In this document: one piece after another, positions 1 to 8,524 of the stretch
How the letters are laid out: the number at the start of each line of letters is the position of its first letter
Numbering within the stretch: position 1 is the stretch's first letter
DNA from: Pseudomonadota bacterium
Lineage (GTDB): Bacteria; Pseudomonadota; Alphaproteobacteria; Sphingomonadales; Sphingomonadaceae
DNA length: 41,991 nt
NCBI GenBank assembly: GCA_023390415.1
Contig: JAEWCW010000179.1
Location: 1 to 41,991, forward strand
Direction of reading: 5' to 3'
Program-made: the position numbers and the translations under genes
Notes under the pieces: generated by a model
What the model was told of the DNA's origin: nothing
Database searches by the model: none
What the model saw: the letters and a program-made list of their open reading frames with translations, nothing else

Positions 1-14
1 CGGCCATCCTGTCG

Positions 15-43
15 AGCCCCGGCCGGAAACGGCTGGGGCTTTT
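15..43 (+). terminator. Rho-independent terminator
   Basis: An 11-bp stem (15-25 with 30-40, one G-U type mismatch) closes a GAAA tetraloop at 26-29 and is followed by a short T run at 41-43. It probably ends a plus-strand gene lying left of the window. It sits just beyond the stop of the minus-strand gene at 46-474, so it may separate two convergent units. Confidence 0.75.
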
Positions 44-45
44 GA

Positions 46-474
46 TTAGCGGATCGGAAGCGCGCCCACGGTGAACCGCAGCTCGCTTGAATACCATTCG
101 GCGTCGGCAGCGCCGGTCGGCCGGTAATCGCGGGCGCGGGCGAGCTCCAGCACGACCTGGCCGACGAAGGATTCAAGCTGCGGGCAGCCGATGTCGGCGA
201 CGACGAAGCGGGTCGGCGTCCCGTCCGGCTCGAGCTGGACGACATAGGGGACGCTGATGTCGAAGCGGCGGTCATTCTGCCCGTCTAGGGTGCATTGCCG
301 CTCGCGCAGGATCGATTCGACGCGGCGCAGCATCGTGTCGTGCGGCATCCGGCGCTCGCGCAGCTGTGCGGCCGGAAACTCGCTCGGGTCGAACCGGCCG
401 ACGTCGACGGCCACGTCGGGACGTGGCGTGGGCGAGGAGGCTGCAAGCAGCGCTGAAGCGATGGCGATCAGCAT
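46..474 (-). CDS. Small exported protein of unknown function
   Basis: This is a 142-residue protein with an N-terminal hydrophobic stretch (MLIAIASALLAASS) that looks like a Sec signal peptide, so the mature part is probably periplasmic. The start at 474 is chosen because GGAGAT lies just upstream and because the signal peptide begins there; a longer frame upstream has no such support. Two cysteines (about residues 61 and 97) could form a disulfide. The C-terminal half reads like a small TonB-C or energy-transducer-like fold (a 'VQLEPDGTPTRFVV' segment followed by a helix), but this is a weak impression and no function is assigned. Confidence 0.7.
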   Translation of the reverse strand: MLIAIASALLAASSPTPRPDVAVDVGRFDPSEFPAAQLRERRMPHDTMLRRVESILRERQCTLDGQNDRRFDISVPYVVQLEPDGTPTRFVVADIGCPQLESFVGQVVLELARARDYRPTGAADAEWYSSELRFTVGALPIR

Positions 475-678
475 CGAACATCTCCATCGGGCCGGACAGT
501 CGCGACTCGGAGGCGGCCCGTGCCTCCGAAAGGCGGTGGTCGTCGAGCCAAGGAAACCCGTTTCGCGCTGACTTGCAAGCAGCTTTGCGGGGTTGGCGCC
601 ATCATTCGTAGACAAAGGACGCGATCCGCGCATATTCTGCCGGAACCCGGGTTTCTGTTCATTGACGGGAGGTGGATC

Positions 679-930
679 ATGATCGCAGCGACGATCGCAC
701 TGATGCTTCTTGCTGCGCAGGGCGGCCAAGGCTCCGGCGCAACGTCCGGGAGCCGTTCTGCCGAGGACATGGATCAGGTGATCTGCCGCGCACCGCAGCC
801 GGTCCTCGGTTCGCGGGTCGCGCAGCGCCGTGTCTGCAAGACCCGCGCGGAATGGCGCGCCTTCGAGGAGGATCGCGCCCAGCTCCGCCGCGACATCCAG
901 AATTCGGGCCGGATGCCCAATTCGGACTGA
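679..930 (+). CDS. Small exported protein with VCKTRAEW motif
   Basis: This is an 83-residue protein with an N-terminal hydrophobic segment (MIAATIALMLLAAQ) and a short soluble region containing two cysteines (ICRAPQP and RRVCKTRAEW). The start at 679 follows a strong Shine-Dalgarno sequence, GGGAGG, at 668-673. Small exported proteins with a 'GSR..QRRVCKTRAEW' core are common orphans in sphingomonads, which I recall but cannot check here. Codon use is like that of its neighbours. It is divergent from the gene at 46-474, and the 204-bp gap must hold both promoters. No function can be given. Confidence 0.7.
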   Translation: MIAATIALMLLAAQGGQGSGATSGSRSAEDMDQVICRAPQPVLGSRVAQRRVCKTRAEWRAFEEDRAQLRRDIQNSGRMPNSD

Positions 931-998
931 CGCGCGCCGCTCCAATCACCGGCAAAGACTAGGAATTTGCCCGCGTACGCACTATGTGCGCGCGATCC

Positions 999-2333
999 AT
1001 GGCAATTCAGCTCCCCTCCCCGCCCAAGGTCGGCATGGTTTCGCTCGGCTGTCCGAAGGCCCTGGTCGATTCCGAGCGCATCCTGACCAAGCTGCGCTCC
1101 GACGGCTATCAGATGTCGCCGGATTATGAGGGCGCGGACGTCGTCCTGGTCAACACCTGCGGCTTCCTCGATTCCGCCAAGGAGGAGAGCCTCTCGGCGA
1201 TCGGCGAGGCGATCGCCGAGAACGGCCGCGTGATCGTCACCGGCTGCATGGGCAAGGAAGCCGAGACCATCCGAGCGCGCTTCCCCGAAGTGCTCGCGGT
1301 CACCGGCCCGGCCCAATATGAGCAGGTGGTCGGCGCCGTCCACGAGGCCGCGCCGGTCCCGCCCAACGCCTTCCTGAACCTGGTGCCGGAGGGCGGGCTG
1401 AAGCTCACGCCGCGCCACTACAGCTATTTGAAGATATCGGAAGGCTGCAACCACCGCTGCAGCTTCTGCATCATCCCGAGCCTACGCGGCGACCTTCAGT
1501 CCCGCCGCCCCGACGCGATCCTCCGCGAGGCCGAGAAATTGGTCGCGGCGGGCACGCGCGAGCTGCTGGTGATCAGCCAGGACACCTCCGCCTACGGCCT
1601 CGATCTCAAGCACGCCGCCTGGCCTTGGAAGGGCGGCGAGGTTCGCGCCCACATGACCGATCTCGCCCGCGAGCTCGGGAAGCTCGGAGCCTGGGTGCGC
1701 CTCCACTACGTCTATCCTTACCCTTACGTCGACAAGGTCATCCCGTTGATGGCCGAGGGGCTGATCACGCCTTATCTCGACATCCCCTTCCAGCATGCCG
1801 CGCCGTCGGTGCTGAAGGCGATGAAGCGGCCGGCCAACGAGGCCAAGGTGCTCGAGCGTATCGCCGCCTGGCGCCAGATCTGCCCGGACATCGCGATCCG
1901 CTCCTCCTTCGTCGTCGGCTTCCCCGGAGAGACCGAGGCGGACTTCCAATATCTGCTCGATTGGCTCGAAGAGGCCCAGCTCGACCGGGTCGGCGCCTTC
2001 CGCTTCGAGCCGGTCCAGGGCGCCACGGCCAATGACCTTCCCGGCGCGGTTCCGGAGGAGGTCAAGGAAGAGCGCTACGCCCGGATCATGGAGAAGACCG
2101 CCGCCATCTCCGCGGCCAAGCTCCAGGCCAAGATCGGCCGCACGATCGACGTCATCGTAGACGTGGCGGACGGTGAAGGCGGCGCCACCGGCCGCTCCAA
2201 GGCCGACGCGCCGGAGATCGACGGCGAAGTCCACCTCCGAGGCTCCGCGCACCTCAAGCAGGGCGACATCGTGGAGGTCTTGGTCGAAGACGCTGACGAG
2301 CACGATCTGTACGGCGTCCCGGTCGCCGCATAG
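999..2333 (+). CDS. rimO: Ribosomal protein S12 methylthiotransferase RimO
   Basis: RimO is a radical-SAM enzyme that adds a methylthio group to the beta-carbon of a conserved aspartate of ribosomal protein S12. The 444-residue protein has the UPF0004 domain with three cluster cysteines (C18 in SLGCPK, C54 in VNTCGF, C83 in TGCMGK), then the radical-SAM CxxxCxxC motif (C150, C154, C157 in EGCNHRCSFC), then a C-terminal TRAM-type domain. SLGCPK and VNTCGFLDSA distinguish RimO from MiaB. I prefer the ATG at 999 (MAIQLPSPPK) over the one at 984, because family members begin shortly before the PPKVG segment; no clear ribosome-binding site decides it. It appears to be a single gene. Confidence 0.95.
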   Translation: MAIQLPSPPKVGMVSLGCPKALVDSERILTKLRSDGYQMSPDYEGADVVLVNTCGFLDSAKEESLSAIGEAIAENGRVIVTGCMGKEAETIRARFPEVLAVTGPAQYEQVVGAVHEAAPVPPNAFLNLVPEGGLKLTPRHYSYLKISEGCNHRCSFCIIPSLRGDLQSRRPDAILREAEKLVAAGTRELLVISQDTSAYGLDLKHAAWPWKGGEVRAHMTDLARELGKLGAWVRLHYVYPYPYVDKVIPLMAEGLITPYLDIPFQHAAPSVLKAMKRPANEAKVLERIAAWRQICPDIAIRSSFVVGFPGETEADFQYLLDWLEEAQLDRVGAFRFEPVQGATANDLPGAVPEEVKEERYARIMEKTAAISAAKLQAKIGRTIDVIVDVADGEGGATGRSKADAPEIDGEVHLRGSAHLKQGDIVEVLVEDADEHDLYGVPVAA

Positions 2334-2378
2334 GGCGCTTCACTGGCGGCAACGCCCGCGCTGCGCTAGTTGCGCCAC

Positions 2379-3767
2379 ATGACCGACCTCGCAGCCCTCC
2401 TCCAGCCCGATCGTGGGCAAGCCGCAGTACCGCTCCACCTCGTCGACAAGAAGAGCTTCGAGTCGTGGCTGAACGACCAGCCGGGGCGGGTCCGGGCAGC
2501 GGTCGGGGCGCAGGGATTCAAGGGCGAAGGCTTCGAGCTCGCGATCCTGCCCGGCGAACGCGACGAATGGGGCGCCCTGCTCGGAGTCGCCAATGTCGAC
2601 GAGCTCAGCCCCTGGTGCCTCGCAAAGGCGGCGGAGGCGCTTCCCGAAGGCACCTACCGGGTCGAGGGCCGGAGCCCCGGGCCGGCGATGCTCGGCTGGC
2701 TGCTCGGCCAGTACAGGTTCGCACGCTACAAGGAGGACAAGCAGCCCAAGGGCCCCCGGATCCTCCTCACCGACGCGCCTGCGCGGATCGACGAGACGGT
2801 CGCGCTCGCCGAGGCGACGTTCCTGGTCCGCGACCTCGTCAACACGCCCGCCGCCGATCTCGGCCCACAGGAGCTCGAGGACTCCGCCGCCGCGCTCGCG
2901 GCAGCGTTCGGCGGCACGCTGACGGTGACGAAGGGCGATGCGCTCGGTGAAGGCTATCCGATGGTCGCCGCCGTCGGCCGCGCTGCCACTCCCGAGCGGG
3001 CACCGCGGATGATCGAGCTCGCATGGGGCGACCAGCGCCACCCGAAGATCGCGATCGTCGGCAAGGGCGTCTGCTTCGATTCCGGCGGCCTCGACATCAA
3101 GGGCGCCGAGGGCATGCGGCTGATGAAGAAGGACATGGGCGGCGCCGCCCACGCCCTCGCCCTCGCCCGGCTCGTCATGGGCGCGAAGCTCCCGGTCCGC
3201 CTGCACCTCCTCATCCCGGCAGTCGAGAACGCCATCTCCGCCGCAGCCTTCCGTCCGGGCGACGTCTTGAGGAGCCGCAAGGGCCTCACCGTCGAGATCG
3301 GCAATACCGACGCCGAGGGGCGGCTGATCCTCGGCGACGCCCTCGCCCGCGCCGGCGAGGAGTCGCCGGAGCTGATCGTCGATTTCGCGACCCTCACCGG
3401 CGCCGCCCGGGTTGCGCTCGGCCCGGACCTTCCGGCGACCTTCGTCAATGACGAGGCGCTAGCTGCCGATCTGATCGGCGCGGGCGACGCCGTTTCCGAC
3501 CCGCTGTGGCGGATGCCGCTCTGGAAACCTTATGCCGAGATGCTGTCCTCGGACATCGCCGACATCGGCAATATGGGCGACGGCCCGATGGCGGGATCGG
3601 TCACTGCCGCCCTGTTCCTCCAGAAGTTCGTGCCGGAGGAAATTTCCTGGGTGCATCTCGATACTTTCGCCTGGCGGGCGAAGCCGCGGCCAGGTCGTCC
3701 GAAGGGCGGCGACGCCCTCGGCCTGCGCGCCGTTTTCGACGCGCTGAAGGTTCGCTATTCGAACTAA
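2379..3767 (+). CDS. Leucyl aminopeptidase family protein (M17)
   Basis: This is a cytoplasmic two-metal aminopeptidase that releases N-terminal amino acids from peptides. The 462-residue protein has an N-terminal macro-like domain and a C-terminal catalytic domain. Metal and catalytic residues are visible: K229 and D234 in GKGVCFDSGG, a further Asp in MKKDMGGAA, and D311/E313 in the signature NTDAEGR (309-315). The length is slightly below classical PepA (about 500), as in the alphaproteobacterial short M17 subgroup, so I do not assign pepA. ATG 2379 (MTDLAALLQ) is preferred to the TTG nine bases upstream. It lies 45 bp after rimO on the same strand, so co-transcription is possible. Confidence 0.93.
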   Translation: MTDLAALLQPDRGQAAVPLHLVDKKSFESWLNDQPGRVRAAVGAQGFKGEGFELAILPGERDEWGALLGVANVDELSPWCLAKAAEALPEGTYRVEGRSPGPAMLGWLLGQYRFARYKEDKQPKGPRILLTDAPARIDETVALAEATFLVRDLVNTPAADLGPQELEDSAAALAAAFGGTLTVTKGDALGEGYPMVAAVGRAATPERAPRMIELAWGDQRHPKIAIVGKGVCFDSGGLDIKGAEGMRLMKKDMGGAAHALALARLVMGAKLPVRLHLLIPAVENAISAAAFRPGDVLRSRKGLTVEIGNTDAEGRLILGDALARAGEESPELIVDFATLTGAARVALGPDLPATFVNDEALAADLIGAGDAVSDPLWRMPLWKPYAEMLSSDIADIGNMGDGPMAGSVTAALFLQKFVPEEISWVHLDTFAWRAKPRPGRPKGGDALGLRAVFDALKVRYSN

Positions 3768-3859
3768 ACGTCGAATTTTCGAGAAAAATTGGGAAACGAA
3801 AAGCGAATCCGCTGGTTTAGCCTCCGAAACGTAGATTGTTACGATCGGAGAAGGCGGAC

Positions 3860-4228
3860 GTGTCCGACCGAGCCCTCAGAAGCTGGATGCAGACGTTGAT
3901 CCGATACGTCCGCTCCGGCCAACCCGACCTCACCAACCGCCAGATGGCGCTGATGCTTCTGGTCTACCTGACACCAGGGCCGCACACCGTGCGCGGTCTC
4001 GCCAACGTTCTCGGCGTCTCCAAACCGGTCATCACGCGCGCGCTCAACACGCTCGGCACGTTGGGCTATCTTCGCCGAGTCCGCGACGAGGCGGACCGCC
4101 GCAATGTGTTCGTCGCCAAAACCACTACGGGGCAGGAATTCCTTGATAGCTTCGAACGGAATCTCGATCAGGACGGCTCAACCCGGAAAAGTCCGCGGGA
4201 GCGCGGGTTCATCCTCCAGCACGGCTGA
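3860..4228 (+). CDS. MarR-family winged-helix regulator
   Basis: This 122-residue protein has a MarR/winged-helix fold. Its recognition region is VRGLANVLGVSKPVITRALNTLGTLGYLRR, and a wing follows with DEADRRNVFV. The GTG at 3860 is chosen as start because GGAG lies at 3847-3850 and the protein then begins MSDRALRSW; an upstream TTG at 3836 lacks such a site. The 3' end overlaps the start region of the C40 peptidase, so the two are translationally linked and the regulator may control that cell-wall gene, which is an inference. The ligand and operator are unknown. The C-terminal tail (after residue 105) is polar and looks variable. Confidence 0.85.
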   Translation: MSDRALRSWMQTLIRYVRSGQPDLTNRQMALMLLVYLTPGPHTVRGLANVLGVSKPVITRALNTLGTLGYLRRVRDEADRRNVFVAKTTTGQEFLDSFERNLDQDGSTRKSPRERGFILQHG

Positions 4229-5081
4229 CCGCTATCGCCTCGAGCCGTCGTCCAAGCTCGATCCGCGGATCCACGCCTACAGAACAGACATTGCCGACGT
4301 CGCGCTCGCCGAGCGCATCATCGCGCCCCATTATGCGCGGCCGGTGCTCCGCGCCTGCGGGATGATGCCAACCTTCATGCGCGATCGGCCGGACGACGAG
4401 TCGACGCCGGTGTCCGAGCTGCTTCCGGGCGAGCTGTTCGCAGTCCTCGATTATGCCCGCGGCTGGGCCTGGGGCTATTCGGTCGCTGACCATCGGGTCG
4501 GCTATGTCGAGGCGATCGAGCTGATCCGGCCCGGCGAGGCTACCCATATCGTCTGCGAGGCTTCGGCGCCGATCATGGCCGAGGGCGAAGTCGCGGCGCC
4601 GTCTCTGTGCCGGCTGCCGATGGGTACCCGCCTCAACGGCCAGGAGCGCGGCTCCTGCCTCTCCACCGAGATCGGCTGCATCCCGCTCTGCTACACGAGG
4701 CGGATCGGCGAAGCGGACGAGGATCCCGTCGCCGTGGCCGAGCGGCTGGTCGGCGCGCCCTACCGCCCCGGCGGTCGCAGCTTCCGTGGAGTCGATTGCT
4801 CGGGCCTGGTCCAGCTCGCCTTCGCGCTCTGCGGCATCGAGATGCCGCGCGAGAGCGACCAGCAACGCCAGCTCGGCACCGACGTGCCCGAAGGCGAGCC
4901 GCTGCAGCGGGGCGATCTCCTCTTCTCGGGGAACCATGTCGCGCTCGCAGTGGATTCGATGCGGGTCGTCCACGTCAGCTTCGACGCCCAGCGCGTGAAG
5001 ATCGAGCCGGTCGAGGCCGCCCGCGACGGCGACCATCCGCTCACCGTCCGGCGCCTGGAATTAGGGCTGCGCGCCGCCTGA
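4143..5081 (+). CDS. NlpC/P60 (C40) cell-wall peptidase, start uncertain
   Basis: This is a predicted cysteine peptidase of the NlpC/P60 family that would cut peptidoglycan stem peptides. An SH3-like binding region (about PVSELLPGELFAVLDYARGWAWGYS and a second copy) precedes the catalytic domain. The nucleophile Cys is in GVDCSGLVQ and the catalytic His is in GNHVALAV. The conserved part begins near LDPRIHAYRTD (about 4258), but no ATG/GTG/TTG lies in frame close to it. The nearest upstream starts are TTG 4143, with AGGA five bases before it, and ATG 4104; both overlap the MarR gene. No signal peptide is seen. It ends inside the last codons of the convergent mltG (21-bp overlap). Confidence 0.85.
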   Translation: MIASNGISIRTAQPGKVRGSAGSSSSTADRYRLEPSSKLDPRIHAYRTDIADVALAERIIAPHYARPVLRACGMMPTFMRDRPDDESTPVSELLPGELFAVLDYARGWAWGYSVADHRVGYVEAIELIRPGEATHIVCEASAPIMAEGEVAAPSLCRLPMGTRLNGQERGSCLSTEIGCIPLCYTRRIGEADEDPVAVAERLVGAPYRPGGRSFRGVDCSGLVQLAFALCGIEMPRESDQQRQLGTDVPEGEPLQRGDLLFSGNHVALAVDSMRVVHVSFDAQRVKIEPVEAARDGDHPLTVRRLELGLRAA

Positions 5082-6062
5082 GGGCTGCGCCTGCTGCTGT
5101 TGCTGGAGCCGCTGGGCGCGGATCTCGCGCCAGCGCGCATGGTTGCGGTTATGCTCTTCCAGCGTGTTGGCGAAGACGTGCCCGCCCGTCCCGTCGGCGA
5201 CGAAATAGAGCGCCTGCGTGTCGCCGGGATTGAGCACTGCGGCGATCGATTCGCGCCCCGGATTGGCGATCGGTCCGATCGGCAGGCCGACCCGCGTATA
5301 GGTATTGTAGCCGTTGACCGCGTCGATCTCCGAGCGGCGGATCGGGCGGCCGAGCGGGCGACCCTGGGTGATCGGGTAGATGATCGTCGGATCGGCATCG
5401 AGCTTCATCCCCCGCCGGATCCGGTTCGAATAGACTCCCGCGATCGTCCGCCGCTCCTCGGGCTTGCCCGTCTCCTTCTCCACGATCGAGGCGAGGATTA
5501 CCGCCTCCTCCGGAGTCCGCGCGACCGTGTTCCGGCTGCGCTGGGCCCAGAGCCGAGCGAGCTCGGTCCGCATCGCCTGCTGCATCCGGCCGAGCAAGGC
5601 CGCCCGCGTCTCCCCCCGGCGGAAGCCGTAACTGTTCGGAAGCACGGAGCCTTCCTCCGGCACGGCCACCTCGCCGGTGAGATAGGGATTCTGCATCAAT
5701 CGGTCGTGGACCAGCACCGAAGGCATGCCCTCGGGGATGGTGACGAGCCGCTGGACCGGCTGGCCGTGCTGGAGATGGTCGAGGATCGCCGAGGCGCTGG
5801 CGCCGGCCGGGATCTCGAACTCGCCGGCCTGGACCGGGTCGGACGAGCCGAGGAAGCGCGCGAATCCGCGGAAGATCCGCGCATCGCCGCGGATCAGCCC
5901 CTCGCGCTCGAGCTGGTCGGCGACTCGCGCGACGCTCGATCCTTCCTCGACGATCAGGGTCTTCGGCTCGCCGCTCGGGCCGGGGCCGGCCCAGAGCAGC
6001 CAGACTCCTGCGCCGGCCGCGAGGACGCCGAGCGCGACGAGGATCAGAAGCGCGCGCTTCAT
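5061..6062 (-). CDS. mltG: Endolytic murein transglycosylase MltG
   Basis: MltG cleaves nascent peptidoglycan strands at the outer face of the inner membrane and sets glycan length. The 333-residue protein has one N-terminal membrane anchor (residues 3-25), a LysM-like region (VEEGSSVARVADQLEREGLI), and the YceG/MltG catalytic domain. The expected catalytic Glu lies in ILASIVEKETG (residues 190-199), and the family motifs DADPTIIYP and NPGDTQALYFVADGTGGHVF follow. A Gln-rich tail ends the protein. It lies 10 bp after fabF, a usual alphaproteobacterial arrangement that couples lipid and wall synthesis. Confidence 0.95.
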   Translation of the reverse strand: MKRALLILVALGVLAAGAGVWLLWAGPGPSGEPKTLIVEEGSSVARVADQLEREGLIRGDARIFRGFARFLGSSDPVQAGEFEIPAGASASAILDHLQHGQPVQRLVTIPEGMPSVLVHDRLMQNPYLTGEVAVPEEGSVLPNSYGFRRGETRAALLGRMQQAMRTELARLWAQRSRNTVARTPEEAVILASIVEKETGKPEERRTIAGVYSNRIRRGMKLDADPTIIYPITQGRPLGRPIRRSEIDAVNGYNTYTRVGLPIGPIANPGRESIAAVLNPGDTQALYFVADGTGGHVFANTLEEHNRNHARWREIRAQRLQQQQQAQPSGGAQP

Positions 6063-6072
6063 CCGCTTTGGC

Positions 6073-7329
6073 TCAGACCGCCTTCATCACCAGGCTGGCA
6101 TTGGTGCCGCCGAAGCCAAAGCTGTTGTTGAGCACCGCCTTGACCTTGCGCTGCTTGGCAACGTGCGGGACGAGATCGACGCCCGCAGTGCCCTCGCTCG
6201 GATTGTCGAGATTGAGGGTCGGCGGGACGATCTGGTCGCGCAGCGCGAGCAGGCAGAAGATCGCCTCGACCGCGCCGGCGCCGCCGAGCAGGTGGCCGAT
6301 CGCCGACTTGGTCGAGCTCATCGAGAGCTCGCCGACATGGTTGCCGAACAGCTTGCGGACCGCATTCAGCTCGAGCTCGTCGCCGAGCGGGGTCGAGGTA
6401 CCATGGGCGTTGATATAGTCGATGTCGCCGAGATCGAGGCCCGAGCGCTTCATCGCAACCTGCATTGCCCGGTAGCCGCCAGCGCCTTCCGGATGCGGCG
6501 CGGTGACGTGATAGGCGTCGCCCGACATGCCGTAGCCGACCATCTCGGCATAGATCTTCGCGCCGCGCGCCTTGGCGCGCTCATATTCCTCGAGCACGAC
6601 CACGCCGGCGCCCTCGCCCATGACGAAGCCGTCGCGGTCGACGTCATAGGGGCGGCTGGCTTTCTCGGGCTCGTCGTTGCGGGTCGAAAGCGCGCGCGCC
6701 TGGGCGAAGCCGGCGATTCCGAGCGGGCAGAGAGCGCTCTCGGCACCGCCAGCCACCATGATGTCGGCATCGTCCATCGCGATCATCCGCGCCGCGTCGC
6801 CGATCGAATGGGCGCCGGTCGAGCAGGCCGTGACGACCGCATGGTTCGGCCCCATCAGCCCGTAGCGGATCGAGACCTGGCCGGAGATCAGGTTGATGAG
6901 GCGCCCGTGCACGAAATGCGGGCTGACACGGCGCGGGCCCTTTTCGTGGAGGACGAGGCTTTCCTTCTCGATTCCGGGAAGGCCGCCGATCCCGGAGCCG
7001 ATCGAAACGCCGGCGCGGAAGCGCTCTTCCTCGCTCATGTCGGTGAGGCCGGCATCCTCGAGCGCCTGGCCGGCTGCATCGAGGCCGTAGACGATGAACG
7101 GATCGACCTGGCGCTGGATCTTGTGATCGACGCGCTTGTTCGGGTCGAAGCCGAACTCATGCTCGGGCGGCTTCACCTCGCACGCGATCTGGCAGGCATA
7201 GTCGGTCGGATCGAAGCGCGTGATGCGGGTCGCGCCGCTCTTCGAGGCGAGGATGTTCTTCCAGCTCGTCTCGACATCCCCGCCGAGCGGCGAGACCATT
7301 CCGAGACCGGTGACGACGACACGGCGCAT
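6073..7329 (-). CDS. fabF: Beta-ketoacyl-ACP synthase II FabF
   Basis: FabF condenses malonyl-ACP with acyl-ACP to elongate fatty acids. The 418-residue protein is a complete thiolase-fold KAS II: the nucleophile is C169 in VVTACSTGAHS, and the two histidines are in NAHGTSTPLGD and AIGHLLGGAGAVEA. The start at 7329 (MRRVVVTGLG) follows GGGAG; an in-frame extension to 7419 runs through the intergenic hairpin and is rejected. The gene is the fourth in fabD-fabG-acpP-fabF and is followed by mltG. Confidence 0.97.
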   Translation of the reverse strand: MRRVVVTGLGMVSPLGGDVETSWKNILASKSGATRITRFDPTDYACQIACEVKPPEHEFGFDPNKRVDHKIQRQVDPFIVYGLDAAGQALEDAGLTDMSEEERFRAGVSIGSGIGGLPGIEKESLVLHEKGPRRVSPHFVHGRLINLISGQVSIRYGLMGPNHAVVTACSTGAHSIGDAARMIAMDDADIMVAGGAESALCPLGIAGFAQARALSTRNDEPEKASRPYDVDRDGFVMGEGAGVVVLEEYERAKARGAKIYAEMVGYGMSGDAYHVTAPHPEGAGGYRAMQVAMKRSGLDLGDIDYINAHGTSTPLGDELELNAVRKLFGNHVGELSMSSTKSAIGHLLGGAGAVEAIFCLLALRDQIVPPTLNLDNPSEGTAGVDLVPHVAKQRKVKAVLNNSFGFGGTNASLVMKAV

Positions 7330-7370
7330 TCGAAAACTCCCTGGCTCAATTTGTCCGGAGCCGACAGGCA

Positions 7371-7402
7371 AACGGCTCCCCGGCCGAGGACGGGGAGCCG
7401 TT
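7371..7402 (-). terminator. Perfect 11-bp hairpin between acpP and fabF
   Basis: AACGGCTCCCC (7371-7381) is the exact reverse complement of GGGGAGCCGTT (7392-7402), with a 10-nt loop. On the minus strand the stem is followed only by a short T stretch, so it may be a weak or leaky terminator. It could equally be a stem that protects the 3' end of the acpP message. It lies 46 bp after the acpP stop and about 40 bp before the fabF start. Such an element would help make much more ACP than FabF; that role is an inference. Confidence 0.55.
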
Positions 7403-7447
7403 CGGATCGGCTCGATCATCGCACGGCCGGCGTTGCGGCCGGATGGC

Positions 7448-7684
7448 TCAGGCCTTGTTGGCCTCGATATAGTCGATGGCGTCCTTCACCGTCGTGATCT
7501 TCTCGGCGGCGTCGTCCGGAATCTCGACTCCGAACTCTTCCTCGAACGCCATCACCAGCTCGACGATGTCGAGGGAATCGGCACCCAGATCGTCGATGAA
7601 GCTCGCTTCCTCGGTGACCTTTTCGGCCTCGACGCCGAGATGCTCGACGACGATCTTCTTCACGCGGTCAGCGGTCTCGCTCAT
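7448..7684 (-). CDS. acpP: Acyl carrier protein
   Basis: ACP carries growing acyl chains on a 4'-phosphopantetheine arm. The 78-residue acidic protein has the attachment serine S37 in LGADSLDIVE and the usual four-helix pattern. ATG 7684 lies nine bases after GGAGG; a GTG two codons upstream is too close to that site. It sits between fabG and fabF, as in most bacteria. The 100-bp gap from fabG holds a possible promoter (TTGCCA, 17 bp, CTAGGG on the minus strand), which would fit the high expression ACP needs, but that match is weak. Confidence 0.97.
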   Translation of the reverse strand: MSETADRVKKIVVEHLGVEAEKVTEEASFIDDLGADSLDIVELVMAFEEEFGVEIPDDAAEKITTVKDAIDYIEANKA

Positions 7685-7784
7685 GTTCACTTTCCTCCAG
7701 CTATTTGCTTTGCGCCCGCCCTAGCCGCTCGCTTGCGGCGCTGGCAAGTGGGCGCCGGCATTTCCCGGCCCGGAATGGACCGTC

Positions 7785-8522
7785 TCAGATCATCGCCATG
7801 CCGCCATTGACGTGCAGCGTCTGGCCGGTGACGTAACCGGCCTCGGCGCTCGCAAGATAGACGGCGGCAGCGCCGATATCCCCGCCCGCACCCAGCCGTC
7901 CAGCCGGAATCCGCCCCGTCAGCGCTTCCTTCTGCGCCTCCGGCAGCACGTCCGTCATCGCCGAGGCGATGAAGCCCGGCGCGATGCAATTGACCGTGAT
8001 GTTGCGGCTCGCCACCTCCTGGGCGAGCGCCTTGGACATGCCGACGAGGCCCGCCTTGGACGCCGCATAATTGGCTTGCCCCGGATTGCCCGTCGCGCCG
8101 ACGACCGACGTGATCGAGATGATCCGACCGTAGCGCGCCCGCATCATCGGCTTCAGCGCCGCCCGGCTGAGCCGGAACGCGGCCTCGAGGTTGACGCGGA
8201 TCACGTCAGCCCACTCCTCGTCCTTCATCCGCATGGCGAGATTGTCGCGAGTCACCCCGGCATTGTTGATGAGGATGTCGAGCTTCCCGAGCGCGTCCAC
8301 CGCCCGCGGCACCAGCCCGTCCACCGCCTCGGCGTCCGACAGGTTCGCCGGCAGGATCACATGATCCCCGCCAATCTCCCCGGCGACCTTTTGGAGCGCC
8401 TCCTCCCGAGTCCCCGAAAGCGCCACCCGAGCCCCCTGCCCGGCCAGCGCCTTCGCGATCGCAGACCCGATCCCCCCCGAAGCCCCGGTCACGAGGGCGG
8501 TCATTCCGCTCAGATCGAACAT
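7785..8522 (-). CDS. fabG: 3-oxoacyl-ACP reductase FabG
   Basis: FabG reduces 3-oxoacyl-ACP with NADPH in fatty-acid elongation. The 245-residue protein is a classical SDR: the nucleotide-binding motif is TGASGGIG (12-19), followed by NNAG (86-89), and the catalytic residues are N111, S139, Y152 and K156 (YAASK). The FabG-type C-terminus (GFIASAMTD, ending GGMAMI) supports the assignment over a generic SDR. ATG 8522 lies two bases after the fabD stop, and its ribosome-binding site GGAG is inside the fabD end, so the two are translationally coupled. Confidence 0.97.
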   Translation of the reverse strand: MFDLSGMTALVTGASGGIGSAIAKALAGQGARVALSGTREEALQKVAGEIGGDHVILPANLSDAEAVDGLVPRAVDALGKLDILINNAGVTRDNLAMRMKDEEWADVIRVNLEAAFRLSRAALKPMMRARYGRIISITSVVGATGNPGQANYAASKAGLVGMSKALAQEVASRNITVNCIAPGFIASAMTDVLPEAQKEALTGRIPAGRLGAGGDIGAAAVYLASAEAGYVTGQTLHVNGGMAMI

Positions 8523-8524
8523 GC

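Noticed and set aside
3798..3822. Possible EcfG-type promoter (GGAAA-N17-GGTT) before the MarR gene
   Set aside because: Both boxes deviate from GGAAC and CGTT, and the gene is not an obvious stress gene.
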